64,000 bases of DNA from Phytohalomonas tamaricis (GCF_003012345.1 NZ_PVRV01000020.1:620001-684000); one strand, 5' to 3'. Positions 17,107 through 26,177 are shown, counted from the first letter of the stretch. Notes: a model not told the origin generated them from the sequence alone. A program made the numbers and translations.

Positions 17107-18093
17107 TTACCACCCTTCGGTATGGTGAACAATAAGCGACTCAAAGAGAGCAATATGATCGTCACGATCATTGAGCGACTCAATAAAGCTGTACTCCTTA
17201 CCGCCGGCATTGATGAAATTGTCGCGGTTCTCGACGGCAATCTCCTCCAGCGTCTCAAGGCAGTCAGCCGAGAATGCGGGGCTCATCACGTCAACACGCT
17301 CACGGCCTTGCTTACCCCAGGCCATCAGGGTTTCATCCGTGTAAGGCTTTAACCACTCCTCACGACCGAAGCGCGACTGGTAGCTCATCGTCCATTCATC
17401 ATCGGCAAGCCCCAGCTTTTCAGCCACCAGGCGACTGGTTCTTTCGCAATGTTTGGGATACGGATCACCCTCTTCGGCATAGCGCTTGGGAATACCATGG
17501 TAAGACATCAATAGATGGCCGCGCTTACCTTCGCGTTCCCAGTGTTCCTCAACACTTGAAGCCAGTGCGGCAATATATCCCGGATGATCATGGTAATCGC
17601 GGATGAAACGCATCTCAGGAAGATGCGGACAGTCCTTGAGCGCCTTGGCAAGACGATCAAAGACCGATGCCGTGGTCGAGCGGGAGTATTGCGGATAAAG
17701 CGGGAAGACAAGAATACGTTCTACCCCGGCACGGCGAAATGCCATCCCCGCCTCCTCCATGGTGGGCTTTCCGTAGGTCATCGCCAGTTCGACAGGTACA
17801 TCGGTACCAAAGCGTTCATCGAGACGTGCTTTTAACGCTCTTTGCTGACGGCGCCCGATTGCTAATAGTGGCGATCCCTCATCCTGCCAAACGGATGCAT
17901 AGGCATGTGCCACGCGTTTAGGCCGGGTACGCAATACGATACCGTTAAGAATCAACCACCAGAGCGGACGGGAAACATCAATAACACGCCTATCCCATAG
18001 AAATTCGGCGAGATAACGCCTAACCGCAGCGGGTGTGGGAGATTCTGGCGTACCCAGATTGACAAGCATTACACCGAAACGGGGCGAGGACAT
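17107..18093 (-). CDS. hemH: Ferrochelatase
   Basis: The 328-residue protein is full length for bacterial ferrochelatase. It has GVMLVNLGTPESP at the N-terminus, LVFPLYPQYSRSTT (about 128-141), the catalytic His199 in LLMSYHGIPKRY, and Glu280 in MSPAFSADCLETLEE. It inserts Fe2+ into protoporphyrin IX at the cytoplasmic face of the inner membrane. Some ferrochelatases bind a C-terminal 2Fe-2S cluster; I see no cluster of cysteines for that here. It is monocistronic, ending at the terminator shared with mrpG. Confidence 0.96.
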   Translation of the reverse strand: MSSPRFGVMLVNLGTPESPTPAAVRRYLAEFLWDRRVIDVSRPLWWLILNGIVLRTRPKRVAHAYASVWQDEGSPLLAIGRRQQRALKARLDERFGTDVPVELAMTYGKPTMEEAGMAFRRAGVERILVFPLYPQYSRSTTASVFDRLAKALKDCPHLPEMRFIRDYHDHPGYIAALASSVEEHWEREGKRGHLLMSYHGIPKRYAEEGDPYPKHCERTSRLVAEKLGLADDEWTMSYQSRFGREEWLKPYTDETLMAWGKQGRERVDVMSPAFSADCLETLEEIAVENRDNFINAGGKEYSFIESLNDRDDHIALFESLIVHHTEGW

Positions 18094-18311
18094 GATAAGA
18101 CTCCTTACTTCTGATAATTAAAGTCTATCAGAGCGCCGTGAAATATGGGTCATGAAAATATCCTATCCTCAAGATTTGCACAAACTTTGTACAAGTTGCG
18201 AATAAGAATATGGTGAGGCTAAAAACTGACGCGAGGTGTTAAGCAGAGATTATAAATAGATAACAGGAAGGGAGGATAAACAAGATTATTGTGATTAAAC
18301 CGAAACCACGT

Positions 18312-18333
18312 GAGGGGCGTGAAAATGCCCCTC
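18312..18333 (-). terminator. Weak terminator hairpin after the DUF6482 gene
   Basis: A seven-pair GC-rich stem (GAGGGGC at 18312-18318 with GCCCCTC at 18327-18333) lies 12 bases after the stop of the leftward DUF6482 gene. The bases after it on the minus strand lack a continuous U-tract, so its strength is uncertain. Confidence 0.4.
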
Positions 18334-18345
18334 ATGAATACTTGT

Positions 18346-18648
18346 TCAGAAAGCAAGCGGGACGGTGGCAGTCATTGCACCATGGTAATGCGCGTCATAG
18401 CCATGAACATAATCCTTACCGCCACGCTGAACTAGAAAAGCCTGGCGGATGCCAATGTGACGCAGTTCATCGTAGACAGCATCCAACGACCGAAAAAGCT
18501 GGGGCTTGCCACAGCGCTTAAGCAACCAGCGCTCACCTTCGCCTTGCTGATACTCAACCTGATAAAGCTGACTGTCATTGTGACGAATGACACGCACCTC
18601 GGCGTCTTTCTTTTGACTGGCAGCCTGTTGTAACTGTTGTAAATTCAC
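18346..18648 (-). CDS. DUF6482 family small protein
   Basis: The start is taken as the GTG at 18648 because AAGGAGG lies seven bases upstream; an upstream in-frame ATG at 18726 has no ribosome site. This gives 100 residues: MNLQQLQQAASQKKDAEVRV, later LLKRCGKPQLFRSLDAVYDE and IGIRQAFLVQRG. I recognise the pattern as DUF6482, a small family I associate with Halomonas and Pseudomonas relatives; its function is unknown. There is no signal peptide or membrane helix, so it is likely cytoplasmic. Confidence 0.72.
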   Translation of the reverse strand: MNLQQLQQAASQKKDAEVRVIRHNDSQLYQVEYQQGEGERWLLKRCGKPQLFRSLDAVYDELRHIGIRQAFLVQRGGKDYVHGYDAHYHGAMTATVPLAF

Positions 18649-18866
18649 TGACCCTCCTTGGGGATGTGATTCGATATTGTCTGATTTTTTGATGTGTCGC
18701 CTAGCTTGCCTCAACATCGTGACCATTTGGTTTCACTCGCCACTTATCGATCCAGGCCACACGCGCCCTCGCCCTCCTGGCGATGGGTACGCTATGGTCA
18801 GCACCTTTCTTTTGCGAAGGATGTTCAGCCAACCATGTATATGACGTCACGGACGTCCAATAATAT

Positions 18867-19844
18867 TTACTCTAAAGCAGCGCAGGCACGAATTCTTTTC
18901 CTTGCTGCCTCCGGCAGCAAGCTTTCAATCCGCTTACGCTGTGTCGCTCCCAAGATAGCCGCTCTTCTGCCGATTTCATCAAGCCATTCCTGGTCCTCAT
19001 AAACCGACGCTGGCACATTGAGGTTACGTTCCAGATTACCGAGATAAAGGCAGGCATCAAAAGCATCACCTGCCTTTATCCGCGCTTCCGGCTGCGTTGC
19101 AAACGGGGGGATAAATTCGCGATCGGCAAGCTCTGTACTATCAAGCCATGTTATGGAAGGTATAGGCCAAGCAGCTTGTTCAGTTGAAGTCAGGAAGTCA
19201 GCCTTTGCCATGAAATAAGGCCAGATGACCCTGAGGATATCGCCATGATGCTCAATGAGCTGCGCACCGAGTGGAGCGGCCGGTCCGTTGGCTGACATCA
19301 TCGCCGGATTCCCGTGTTTGAGCAGGTGCGTTACACCGAAAACAAGCAGGGCTCGTCGCTTACGAGCCAGCACTTCCTTTTCAACGACGATTCGATAATG
19401 CTCATCGCGGCGCTGATGCAGACGCTTCCACTCTGTAAATGTCAGGCTACGCCAATCACACGCCTCCTCACCAAGAATGACGCGCAGACGCCGAGATGGT
19501 GGAAGGTGAGCATTGATCTCCCTTATGCGCTGAAAGAAGCGGGCATAAACCTCAGGGCTCCAGAGCATGAAATGTAGTGTGTCGCGCCACACACGGCAGA
19601 GAATATCTATATCGACATCCTCTCCCGCCACGTAACGGTCGACGAGCGCCTGATGACGGGCATTGCCGAACTCAACAACGATATCGTTGCAGCACGTTTC
19701 AAACCCCGGCGAGGCAATCATCTCGATGATGAAATCCAGCGAACGCGCGCACCAATGTATTTCTCCCACGCCTACCAGTGGCACTTGTGTAAATGCGTAC
19801 CTAATACCCTCTACAGGCGGCTGGGGTGAAAGCGGGCGCGTCAT
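18867..19844 (-). CDS. EreA/ChaN/Tiki-superfamily protein, translationally coupled to NRPS
   Basis: This 325-residue protein has motifs of the erythromycin esterase/ChaN/Tiki superfamily: GVGEIHW with Glu28 and His30, DIVVEFGNARH with Glu58 and His64, LGEEACDW (Glu126/127) and LLVFGVTHLLKHG with His173. No signal peptide or lipobox is present, so it is cytoplasmic, unlike the lipoprotein ChaN. Its ATG overlaps the stop of the upstream NRPS gene (ATGA), so the two are made together under the Fur-type promoter. EreA-type enzymes open macrolide lactones, so an attractive but untested idea is hydrolysis of the lactone siderophore made by the NRPS, as Fes does for enterobactin. Haem or metal binding, as in ChaN, is the main alternative. 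Confidence 0.65.
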   Translation of the reverse strand: MTRPLSPQPPVEGIRYAFTQVPLVGVGEIHWCARSLDFIIEMIASPGFETCCNDIVVEFGNARHQALVDRYVAGEDVDIDILCRVWRDTLHFMLWSPEVYARFFQRIREINAHLPPSRRLRVILGEEACDWRSLTFTEWKRLHQRRDEHYRIVVEKEVLARKRRALLVFGVTHLLKHGNPAMMSANGPAAPLGAQLIEHHGDILRVIWPYFMAKADFLTSTEQAAWPIPSITWLDSTELADREFIPPFATQPEARIKAGDAFDACLYLGNLERNLNVPASVYEDQEWLDEIGRRAAILGATQRKRIESLLPEAARKRIRACAALE

Positions 19845-22800
19845 ATCGTGACTGGCTCATGCGTTTTAAGTGCTTTTTCCAAATATGTCCCAATAGGCTT
19901 AACATTTTCCGGTTGCAGCATGGTGGGATGATCGCAGTCGATATCGACATTGATAAGGCGCCCATTGATATAGGGATGCCAGGCATCACGTGTCAACCAA
20001 GTTTCCGCTCGTGGTCTCGCCGCGCTGAAAAACAGCACATCACCTTCAAACAATCGATGATGAGAGTCACGCACCAAGCGGCTATTGTTGATCACCACAT
20101 CAACTAATGCATCAAGCGTCTGTTGTGGCAGACTCGCCATCGCATGCGCTTCATTTTTCAGCAGCTCAATCACCTCCTGCCGTGTCAGGCCGGCATCTTC
20201 ATGCTGACCGAAACCGGCAATGCGCAGCAGTGCGGTAAGCGCTTGTGCTTCACCCGGTGGCGCCATATCCCGCCATAAATCGCTCGGATACGCATCCAGT
20301 AAGGCAAGCATGCCGACCTTTTCACCTGATTCCTGCAGCAGTGCAGCGACAGTATGCGCAATCATCCCGCCCACCGACCAGCCCAGTAGATAATACGGGC
20401 CTTGCGGCTGTACGCAGCGTATCTGCTCAAGGTAATCGCGCGCCATATCATCCATTGTCTGAGGAAGCGCTGCACCGCTCTGCTGGGTCGTTTTCAAACC
20501 TCGCGCCTGTACGCCGTAGATGCCGTATTCGACAGGAATAAAACGCGTCAGCCCGCTGTAACACCAGCTCAGCCCACCAGCAGGATGGATGCAAAAGATA
20601 TAGGGATTGTGCGACGCCGCGGTGCGTAAAGGCAGCAGCACATCGAGCGCATCATCAATCTGAGCCGTATCGCCTACTGCGGCAAGCTGCGCAACACTGG
20701 GTGCCTCAAATAGCGTGGCGATCGACACTTCCCAGCCTAGCCGATCACGTATCTGCCGAGCCAGTTGCACGGCCAACAATGAATGGCCACCCAGGTCAAA
20801 GAAATTATCGTGGATACCCACACGCTCAAGGCCCAGCGCCGCGCTGAAAAGCTCGCATAAGATCTGCTCTTGCGGTGTTTGTGGGCGGTCCTCACCTGTA
20901 GCGGCAAGCATAGGCGCAGGGAGAGCCTTGCGATCAAGTTTGCCATTGGCCGTCAATGGCAGCGCGTCAAGGAACACGATATGGCTCGGCACCATATAGG
21001 TTGGCAACTGACGTGCCAGATGTTGTCTGAGCGCTTCTTTATCGACCTTATCATTCACCACGGCATAAGCGACAAGCGTCGCATCAACCTGATCGCTGCT
21101 GTAGACACTGACAACGCCCTTGGCGATCGCGGGATATTCGACAAGCACCGCTTCGATCTCGTCAAGTTCGATGCGCAAGCCGCGCAGCTTGACTTGATGG
21201 TCGATGCGACCAACATAGTCGATGGTGCCATCTTCATTCCAGCACGCCAGGTCACCGCTGCGGTACATGCGTTCACCCGCAGCAAAAGGATTGGCGACGA
21301 AACGCTCAGCGGTCAAATCGGGGCGACCGATATATTCACGCGCCAGATTGCGGCCTGCGATATAAAGCTCACCGATACTACCGACCGGCATAGGGCGTAG
21401 CGTGTCGTCGAGAATATGAATCTGCGTGTTCCAGATGGGACGGCCAATAGGCACCGTTGTCCGTGTCTCATTCTGCGTACAAGGCCAATAGGTTACGTCA
21501 ACTGCCGCCTCCGTAGGGCCATACAAGTTATGCAGTTCAGCATTCAGCTTGGCAAAAAAGCGCTCCTGCAGCTCCTTGCTCAGTGCCTCTCCACTGACAA
21601 ATACACGCCGGAGCCCTCCCATGGCAGCCGCGGTAACGTCATCAATCTCATCAAGAAAAGCGCGCAGCATCGATGGGACAAAATGCAGCGTGGTAATGCC
21701 CTCACGAATGATGAGTTCACTAAGATAACGAGGATCCTTGTGCCCTTCTGGCCGTGCCATGACCAGCGTGGCGCCGCTGATCAACGGCCAGAAGAATTCC
21801 CATACCGAAACATCAAAACCGGCAGGCGTTTTCTGAAGGACACGGTCGCCAGCCTGCAGTCCGTATTCACCCTGCATCCACAGCAGGCGATTGACGATTG
21901 CACGATGCTCGACCAATACCCCCTTGGGTTTGCCGGTCGAACCGGAGGTAAAAATCAAGTAGGCCGGATCACCAGCGTTGCGTCCAGAGCCGTCCAGATT
22001 GTCGCCAGAAAGCGTCTCAAGTGTCGTTGCCGTCTCTTCACTATCGATTATCACCTTTACCGTAGCCGTATTGTCATCGGTCGGCAGCATCTCAAGCTGG
22101 GACGAATGTGCGACAATTACGGCGGGACGAGCCTGCTCAATCATGTAAGCGAGCCGCTCCTTGGGATAATCACTGGCAAGCGGCATGTAGGCACCGCCGG
22201 CCTTGTGCACTGCCAGTAATGCGATCTCAAGCGCCAAGGAGCGTGGCACGGCAATGCCCACAATATCACCATGCTCGACACCGGCCGCCATCAGAAGCCT
22301 GGCGAGGCGATTGGCCTGCGCGTTAAGCTCAGCGTAGTCAAGCGAGGTGTTAGCAAATACAAGCGCGCACTGCTTGGGTGTGTGTGCCACTTGACGCTCA
22401 AAAAGCGTAGCTAGGTCGGTATCTTCAACCTTCTGAGCCGTCGCGTTCCAGTCTTCAAGAAGCTGTTTCTCTTTCGGCATGAGCACATCAAGCGTACCGA
22501 TACCAGGCGCTGTATCCGTGCCGTTTTCCGCAGCACTTCTACCATCAGTAACGTTGCAGGTACTTGAACTGAATAGCCCTAGCCAGTGGATGAGACGTTC
22601 CAGATGCCATTGGGTACGTTCAAGGCTATAAAGAGACGGATTGGATTCCAGCGCGATATGCAGCTCACCACTGTCACTGCCGAGATAGAGACTAAACGTC
22701 ATGTCGTCCACCGGACCGGTGGCGAGATGGTGCGTATGCGTTTCACAGCCCTCCCACAGGTGCGGCTGTGTATAGGGCAGAATATTAACATGGGGACCAA

Positions 22801-23830
22801 ACAGCGGCCGATTGGGAAGACGGCGTTGCAGATCACGCTGCAGCCATTCGTAACGGTAGCGTTGATGGCGGCGGACGTCACGCATTTCGCGTTTGGTTGC
22901 CTCAACCCACTCGCCAGCACCATGTTCATGCGTCAGCGGCAGGCGAAAGGGCAGAACATTGACCTGGGTCGCGGGTGTACGTAGCGCCACTGGCAGCATG
23001 CGTCCCATCATCGGCAGCCCCAGGGTAACGTTATCCTTGCCGGTCATACGGCATAAATAAGCACCGATAGCGGCCAGCAATAACTCGGGCAGACTCGCCT
23101 TGCAGGCTTGAGCAGCACGTGTGAGCGCAATGACCTGCGCACTCGGCAGCGTCTCTTGCCGCTTGTGAGCGAAGGCACTGGCCATCGCAAAGCGTCCTGC
23201 CAGGCTGACAGGTTCAGGGTCGCTTGAGAAACGTTCACGCCAAAAGCACTGATCCTTGCCGAGCTGTTCGCTTTCAAGATAGGTCGTCGTTTCTACAACA
23301 AGCTGTTCAAGACTACCGAACCAGGCCGGTTTAGGCATTCGCTGCTGGGACAGAGCGGCGTAAATTTCTGCCACACGCTGCTGCAACAGACCATAACTGT
23401 AAGCATCAGCGGCAATGTGATGGATACTCGAGAACCAGAGAACATGCCCATCGCCAAGTACAAGCAAGGCCTGCTTGAACAACGGTCCTTCAGTGAAGTT
23501 GACAGAGCGCTTCAGCGTCTCGTTCATCCAGCGCCAAGCCTCGGCCCGTGGCTCTACTACAGTACTGAAATCAAGCTGACCAAGCGTCCACTCTTGAGGC
23601 GCATGCGGATATTGGCAAGGCCCCTCTTCGCCGTCATGAATACGTACATGTAACGACTCGCTCTCATTGACTGCCTGACGAATAGCGGCGGCCAACAGAT
23701 CAAGCGCTACATGGCCATGAATTTCGAGGCATTGTCCTGTGTTGTACGCAGCATGTGCTACATCGAGCTGCTGAGCGTACCAGATCCCCGCCTGGCCACC
23801 CGTCAACGGCAGCGTCTTGCCTATTTCCAT
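19841..23830 (-). CDS. EntF-like single-module NRPS, serine-activating (C-A-T-TE)
   Basis: The 1329-residue protein has the size and domain order of EntF (about 1293). Condensation domain: residues 1-440, with active site H137-H138-IAA-D142-A143 (Ala replaces the usual Gly of HHxxxDG). Adenylation domain: about 480-880, with LIFTSGSTGKPKG; reading the specificity pocket from FDVSVWEFF, LHFVPSML, VFVSGEAL and LYGPTEAAVDV gives D-V-W-H-F-S-L-V-D, the serine code of EntF. Thiolation: Ser1017 in DLGGHSLLA. Thioesterase: Ser1152 in GWSVGG and His1301 in CDHPTM. Such enzymes build a cyclic tri-ester of acylated serine. No DHB synthesis, EntE/EntB, MbtH, exporter or TonB receptor gene is in this window. 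The ATG has AGGGAGAA upstream. Confidence 0.9.
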   Translation of the reverse strand: MEIGKTLPLTGGQAGIWYAQQLDVAHAAYNTGQCLEIHGHVALDLLAAAIRQAVNESESLHVRIHDGEEGPCQYPHAPQEWTLGQLDFSTVVEPRAEAWRWMNETLKRSVNFTEGPLFKQALLVLGDGHVLWFSSIHHIAADAYSYGLLQQRVAEIYAALSQQRMPKPAWFGSLEQLVVETTTYLESEQLGKDQCFWRERFSSDPEPVSLAGRFAMASAFAHKRQETLPSAQVIALTRAAQACKASLPELLLAAIGAYLCRMTGKDNVTLGLPMMGRMLPVALRTPATQVNVLPFRLPLTHEHGAGEWVEATKREMRDVRRHQRYRYEWLQRDLQRRLPNRPLFGPHVNILPYTQPHLWEGCETHTHHLATGPVDDMTFSLYLGSDSGELHIALESNPSLYSLERTQWHLERLIHWLGLFSSSTCNVTDGRSAAENGTDTAPGIGTLDVLMPKEKQLLEDWNATAQKVEDTDLATLFERQVAHTPKQCALVFANTSLDYAELNAQANRLARLLMAAGVEHGDIVGIAVPRSLALEIALLAVHKAGGAYMPLASDYPKERLAYMIEQARPAVIVAHSSQLEMLPTDDNTATVKVIIDSEETATTLETLSGDNLDGSGRNAGDPAYLIFTSGSTGKPKGVLVEHRAIVNRLLWMQGEYGLQAGDRVLQKTPAGFDVSVWEFFWPLISGATLVMARPEGHKDPRYLSELIIREGITTLHFVPSMLRAFLDEIDDVTAAAMGGLRRVFVSGEALSKELQERFFAKLNAELHNLYGPTEAAVDVTYWPCTQNETRTTVPIGRPIWNTQIHILDDTLRPMPVGSIGELYIAGRNLAREYIGRPDLTAERFVANPFAAGERMYRSGDLACWNEDGTIDYVGRIDHQVKLRGLRIELDEIEAVLVEYPAIAKGVVSVYSSDQVDATLVAYAVVNDKVDKEALRQHLARQLPTYMVPSHIVFLDALPLTANGKLDRKALPAPMLAATGEDRPQTPQEQILCELFSAALGLERVGIHDNFFDLGGHSLLAVQLARQIRDRLGWEVSIATLFEAPSVAQLAAVGDTAQIDDALDVLLPLRTAASHNPYIFCIHPAGGLSWCYSGLTRFIPVEYGIYGVQARGLKTTQQSGAALPQTMDDMARDYLEQIRCVQPQGPYYLLGWSVGGMIAHTVAALLQESGEKVGMLALLDAYPSDLWRDMAPPGEAQALTALLRIAGFGQHEDAGLTRQEVIELLKNEAHAMASLPQQTLDALVDVVINNSRLVRDSHHRLFEGDVLFFSAARPRAETWLTRDAWHPYINGRLINVDIDCDHPTMLQPENVKPIGTYLEKALKTHEPVTI

Positions 23831-23954
23831 GTCATTTCTCCCTGGCGTGGTCGCGGCCGAAGCGGTAACGGCTAAGTCGAGACATTTCTACCGCACTGCG
23901 GTAAAGCTGTTGTGCTCACACATCACGCTTGGCTGAAGCGCGAAGCAACAAGAA

Positions 23955-23982
23955 CTTAAATGATAATAGTTATCAATGTCAA
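23955..23982 (-). promoter_or_regulatory. Sigma-70-like promoter of the NRPS pair, with Fur box as its spacer
   Basis: On the minus strand a perfect -35 TTGACA (23977-23982) and a fair -10 TTTAAG (23955-23960) are separated by 16 bases, and that spacer is the Fur box described next. It lies about 125 bases upstream of the NRPS ATG. Fur-Fe2+ bound here would block RNA polymerase directly. Confidence 0.75.
23961..23975. promoter_or_regulatory. Fur box
   Basis: TGATAATAGTTATCA matches the 7-1-7 Fur consensus (TGATAAT-N-ATTATCA) at 14 of 15 positions counting the free centre, with one mismatch (G for A). It fills the promoter spacer of the NRPS operon, so expression should rise when iron is scarce. 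Confidence 0.85.
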
Positions 23983-24094
23983 CGCGCAGCATGGATATGC
24001 AGACCTACCAAGCACGATGAACAGGCACGTGGATGGCAAAGGCGAGTTTGAAAACTGAAAGGAGACGAAAAAAGGATAGGAACGAGCAAGACAA

Positions 24095-24122
24095 CCGCCG
24101 CAAGCCAACTGCACTGCGGCGG
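24095..24122 (-). terminator. Terminator hairpin after the 99-residue hypothetical gene
   Basis: A perfect eight-pair stem (CCGCCGCA at 24095-24102 with TGCGGCGG at 24115-24122) begins 14 bases after the stop of the leftward gene and is followed on the minus strand by TTGTCTT, a partial U-tract. Confidence 0.6.
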
Positions 24123-24135
24123 CGGTAATTAATGC

Positions 24136-24435
24136 TTAGTCTTTTTGGTAGGTAGCCGGGTCAATCGCAATACCTAGCGACCTCCGGTCTATCCAGTTGC
24201 CAGCTTTGGTTTCCTTGTAACGAAACACAACATAGTCCCCTACGCTGACCGGCAACTCTGCATCTTCAACCTGATAGCTGTAGGGCTCTCCATCGACAAC
24301 CAGGTTGTGGCGATACAAGTCAGGCATTCCAAGCCATTCCTTGAATGGGCCTTCACGCTCGATACTATCGAGCCGACCGCGTGCCTCAAGCTTAGGCTGG
24401 CGGCGACGCCCGCTACGACGAAATCCTGCTGCCAT
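24136..24435 (-). CDS. Conserved-looking hypothetical protein, 99 residues
   Basis: I do not recognise this protein. It starts with a very basic segment (MAAGFRRSGRRRQPKLEARG), then a mixed domain with RLDSIEREGPFKEWLGMPDL, HNLVVDGEPYSYQVEDAELP and VGDYVVFRYKETKAGNW. The alternation of short strands and the basic head suggest a small soluble nucleic-acid-binding beta protein, which is only a guess. No signal peptide or helix. It lies 111 bases after dnaB on the same strand and ends at a clear hairpin, which supports it being a real gene. Confidence 0.65.
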   Translation of the reverse strand: MAAGFRRSGRRRQPKLEARGRLDSIEREGPFKEWLGMPDLYRHNLVVDGEPYSYQVEDAELPVSVGDYVVFRYKETKAGNWIDRRSLGIAIDPATYQKD

Positions 24436-24546
24436 GTCCTCTCCTGTCTAGTGGCAAATCAGAGTCTTCAGGGATGCGGCATTATACGTAACACGCCAGA
24501 AGGCTCCAGCGCCTATCACACCTGCCATTTCACCCTGAAACCATAT

Positions 24547-25932
24547 CTATTCTTCGTACTGGCTATAGCTATCCGGGGCGAGGTCTTCAAAGCGCGTATA
24601 CTTACCTATAAACGCCATGTGCACCGTCCCGATAGGGCCATTACGCTGCTTACCGATGATTAACTCGGCAAGCCCCTTGTTGTCGGGATTATCCTTATTA
24701 TAGACCTCGTCGCGATAAACGAAGGCAATAACATCGGCATCCTGCTCGATAGCGCCGGACTCACGCAGGTCCGACATGACGGGGCGCTTGTTAGGACGCT
24801 GTTCAAGCGAGCGGTTAAGCTGCGAAAGCGCGACAACAGGACAGTTAAATTCCTTGGCGATACCTTTCAGCGAACGCGAGATTTCGGAAATTTCGGCGGT
24901 ACGATTTTCCGACATTCCCGGCACCTGCATCAATTGCAGATAGTCGATCATGATTAGCCCCACATCGCCATTCTCACGAGCGAGACGGCGCACGCGTGAG
25001 CGCATTTCGTTAGGAGACAACGCCGGTGTATCGTCTACAAACAGCTTCTTGTCCTTAAGCAGGTTGACCGCCGAGGTCAGGCGTGGCCAGTCCTCATCCT
25101 CAAGCTGGCCAGTACGCACGCGTGTCTGATCGATACGCCCCAGCGATGACACCATACGCAGCATTAGCGACTCAGCCGGCATCTCCATCGAAAACACCAC
25201 CACCGATTTTTCGCCACTCACCACTGCATGTTCGACCAGATTCATGGCGAAGGTGGTCTTACCCATCGAGGGTCGCCCGGCAATAATGACCAGATCGGAG
25301 GGCTGCAGTCCCGAAGTCATATCATCGAGGTCGCGAAAGCCGGTCGATACGCCGGTCATCTGTCCTTTTAAATTAAACAGTTGATCGATGCGATCAACCG
25401 CCTTGGTCAACAACTGACTCATGCCGACCGGGCCGCCAAACTTGGGACGCGACTCTGATATCTGAAATACCAGTCGCTCGGCCTCATTGACCAGCTCATC
25501 TGCGGGTCGGCCCTGCGGATTGAAAGCGCCCTCGGCAATCTGATGGGCAACCTGTATCAATTTACGCAACGTTGCCCGCTCACGCACGATATCAGCGTAA
25601 GCGCGAATATTACTGGCCGAAGGCGTATTGCGTGCCAGTTCCGCCAGATACGCAAGGCCACCGATGGCATCAAGCTGATCGCGGGATTCAAGCACCTCTG
25701 ACAAGGTGACAACATCAAGCGGTCGGCTTTCTTCAGCCAACTGGGTAATGCCATTAAATATGTGGCGATGCTCAAAGCGATAGAAATCATCGCTGACCAA
25801 CCGTTCTGATACTACGTCCCAAGCTTCATTATCGAGCATAAGGCCGCCAAGCACAGACTGCTCGGCCTCCAGCGAATGCGGCGGGAGCTTGAGCGCCGCG
25901 GTTTCCCGATCGTGCTCGACTACTTCACTCAT
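24547..25932 (-). CDS. dnaB: Replicative DNA helicase DnaB
   Basis: The ATG at 25932 (MSEVVEHDRETAALKLPPHS) is chosen over a GTG 21 bases upstream because GAGGA lies at the right distance; it gives 461 residues. The N-terminal domain has PHSLEAEQSVLGGLMLD; the RecA-like ATPase has Walker A GRPSMGKTT, Walker B LIMIDYLQLM and ALSQLNRSLEQR, then SDLRESGAIEQDAD. DnaB unwinds DNA ahead of the replication fork as a hexamer and recruits primase. It follows the rpsF-rplI block but is separated from it by a terminator and about 280 bases, so it has its own promoter. Confidence 0.97.
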   Translation of the reverse strand: MSEVVEHDRETAALKLPPHSLEAEQSVLGGLMLDNEAWDVVSERLVSDDFYRFEHRHIFNGITQLAEESRPLDVVTLSEVLESRDQLDAIGGLAYLAELARNTPSASNIRAYADIVRERATLRKLIQVAHQIAEGAFNPQGRPADELVNEAERLVFQISESRPKFGGPVGMSQLLTKAVDRIDQLFNLKGQMTGVSTGFRDLDDMTSGLQPSDLVIIAGRPSMGKTTFAMNLVEHAVVSGEKSVVVFSMEMPAESLMLRMVSSLGRIDQTRVRTGQLEDEDWPRLTSAVNLLKDKKLFVDDTPALSPNEMRSRVRRLARENGDVGLIMIDYLQLMQVPGMSENRTAEISEISRSLKGIAKEFNCPVVALSQLNRSLEQRPNKRPVMSDLRESGAIEQDADVIAFVYRDEVYNKDNPDNKGLAELIIGKQRNGPIGTVHMAFIGKYTRFEDLAPDSYSQYEE

Positions 25933-26144
25933 TGATGCGTCCTCGACAGACACCTGTTACAAACGATAGGAATAACAAGGATGCATATACTTGCATCGGA
26001 GGGTAAGTGCGCCAAGATTACCTCTCGATCATGTCATTGTCACACATCTGATCGCATCGATTGGTGCATGACACACATGCGACTGAGCGCCCAAGTAGTG
26101 CTCTTGTCACCTGGTTAATCAGCGCATGATCATGATCAAACAGA

Positions 26145-26177
26145 CATAAAAAAAGGCACGGGAGGCCCCGTGCCTTT
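26145..26177 (-). terminator. Rho-independent terminator of the rpsF-rpsR-rplI operon
   Basis: An 11-pair stem (AAAGGCACGGG at 26152-26162 with CCCGTGCCTTT at 26167-26177) with a four-base loop is followed on the minus strand by TTTTTTT. It lies 38 bases after the rplI stop. Confidence 0.92.

Larger units (their letters stand above)
23831..24135. other. Intergenic region between NRPS and the dnaB-side hypothetical gene
   Basis: This 305-base stretch holds the NRPS ribosome site, promoter and Fur box, and the hairpin at 24095-24122. Nothing else protein-like was found. Confidence 0.6.

Noticed and set aside
21416-22219. 267-codon plus-strand frame inside the NRPS gene
   Set aside because: It is antisense to the conserved adenylation domain; long shadow frames are common in GC-rich genes.
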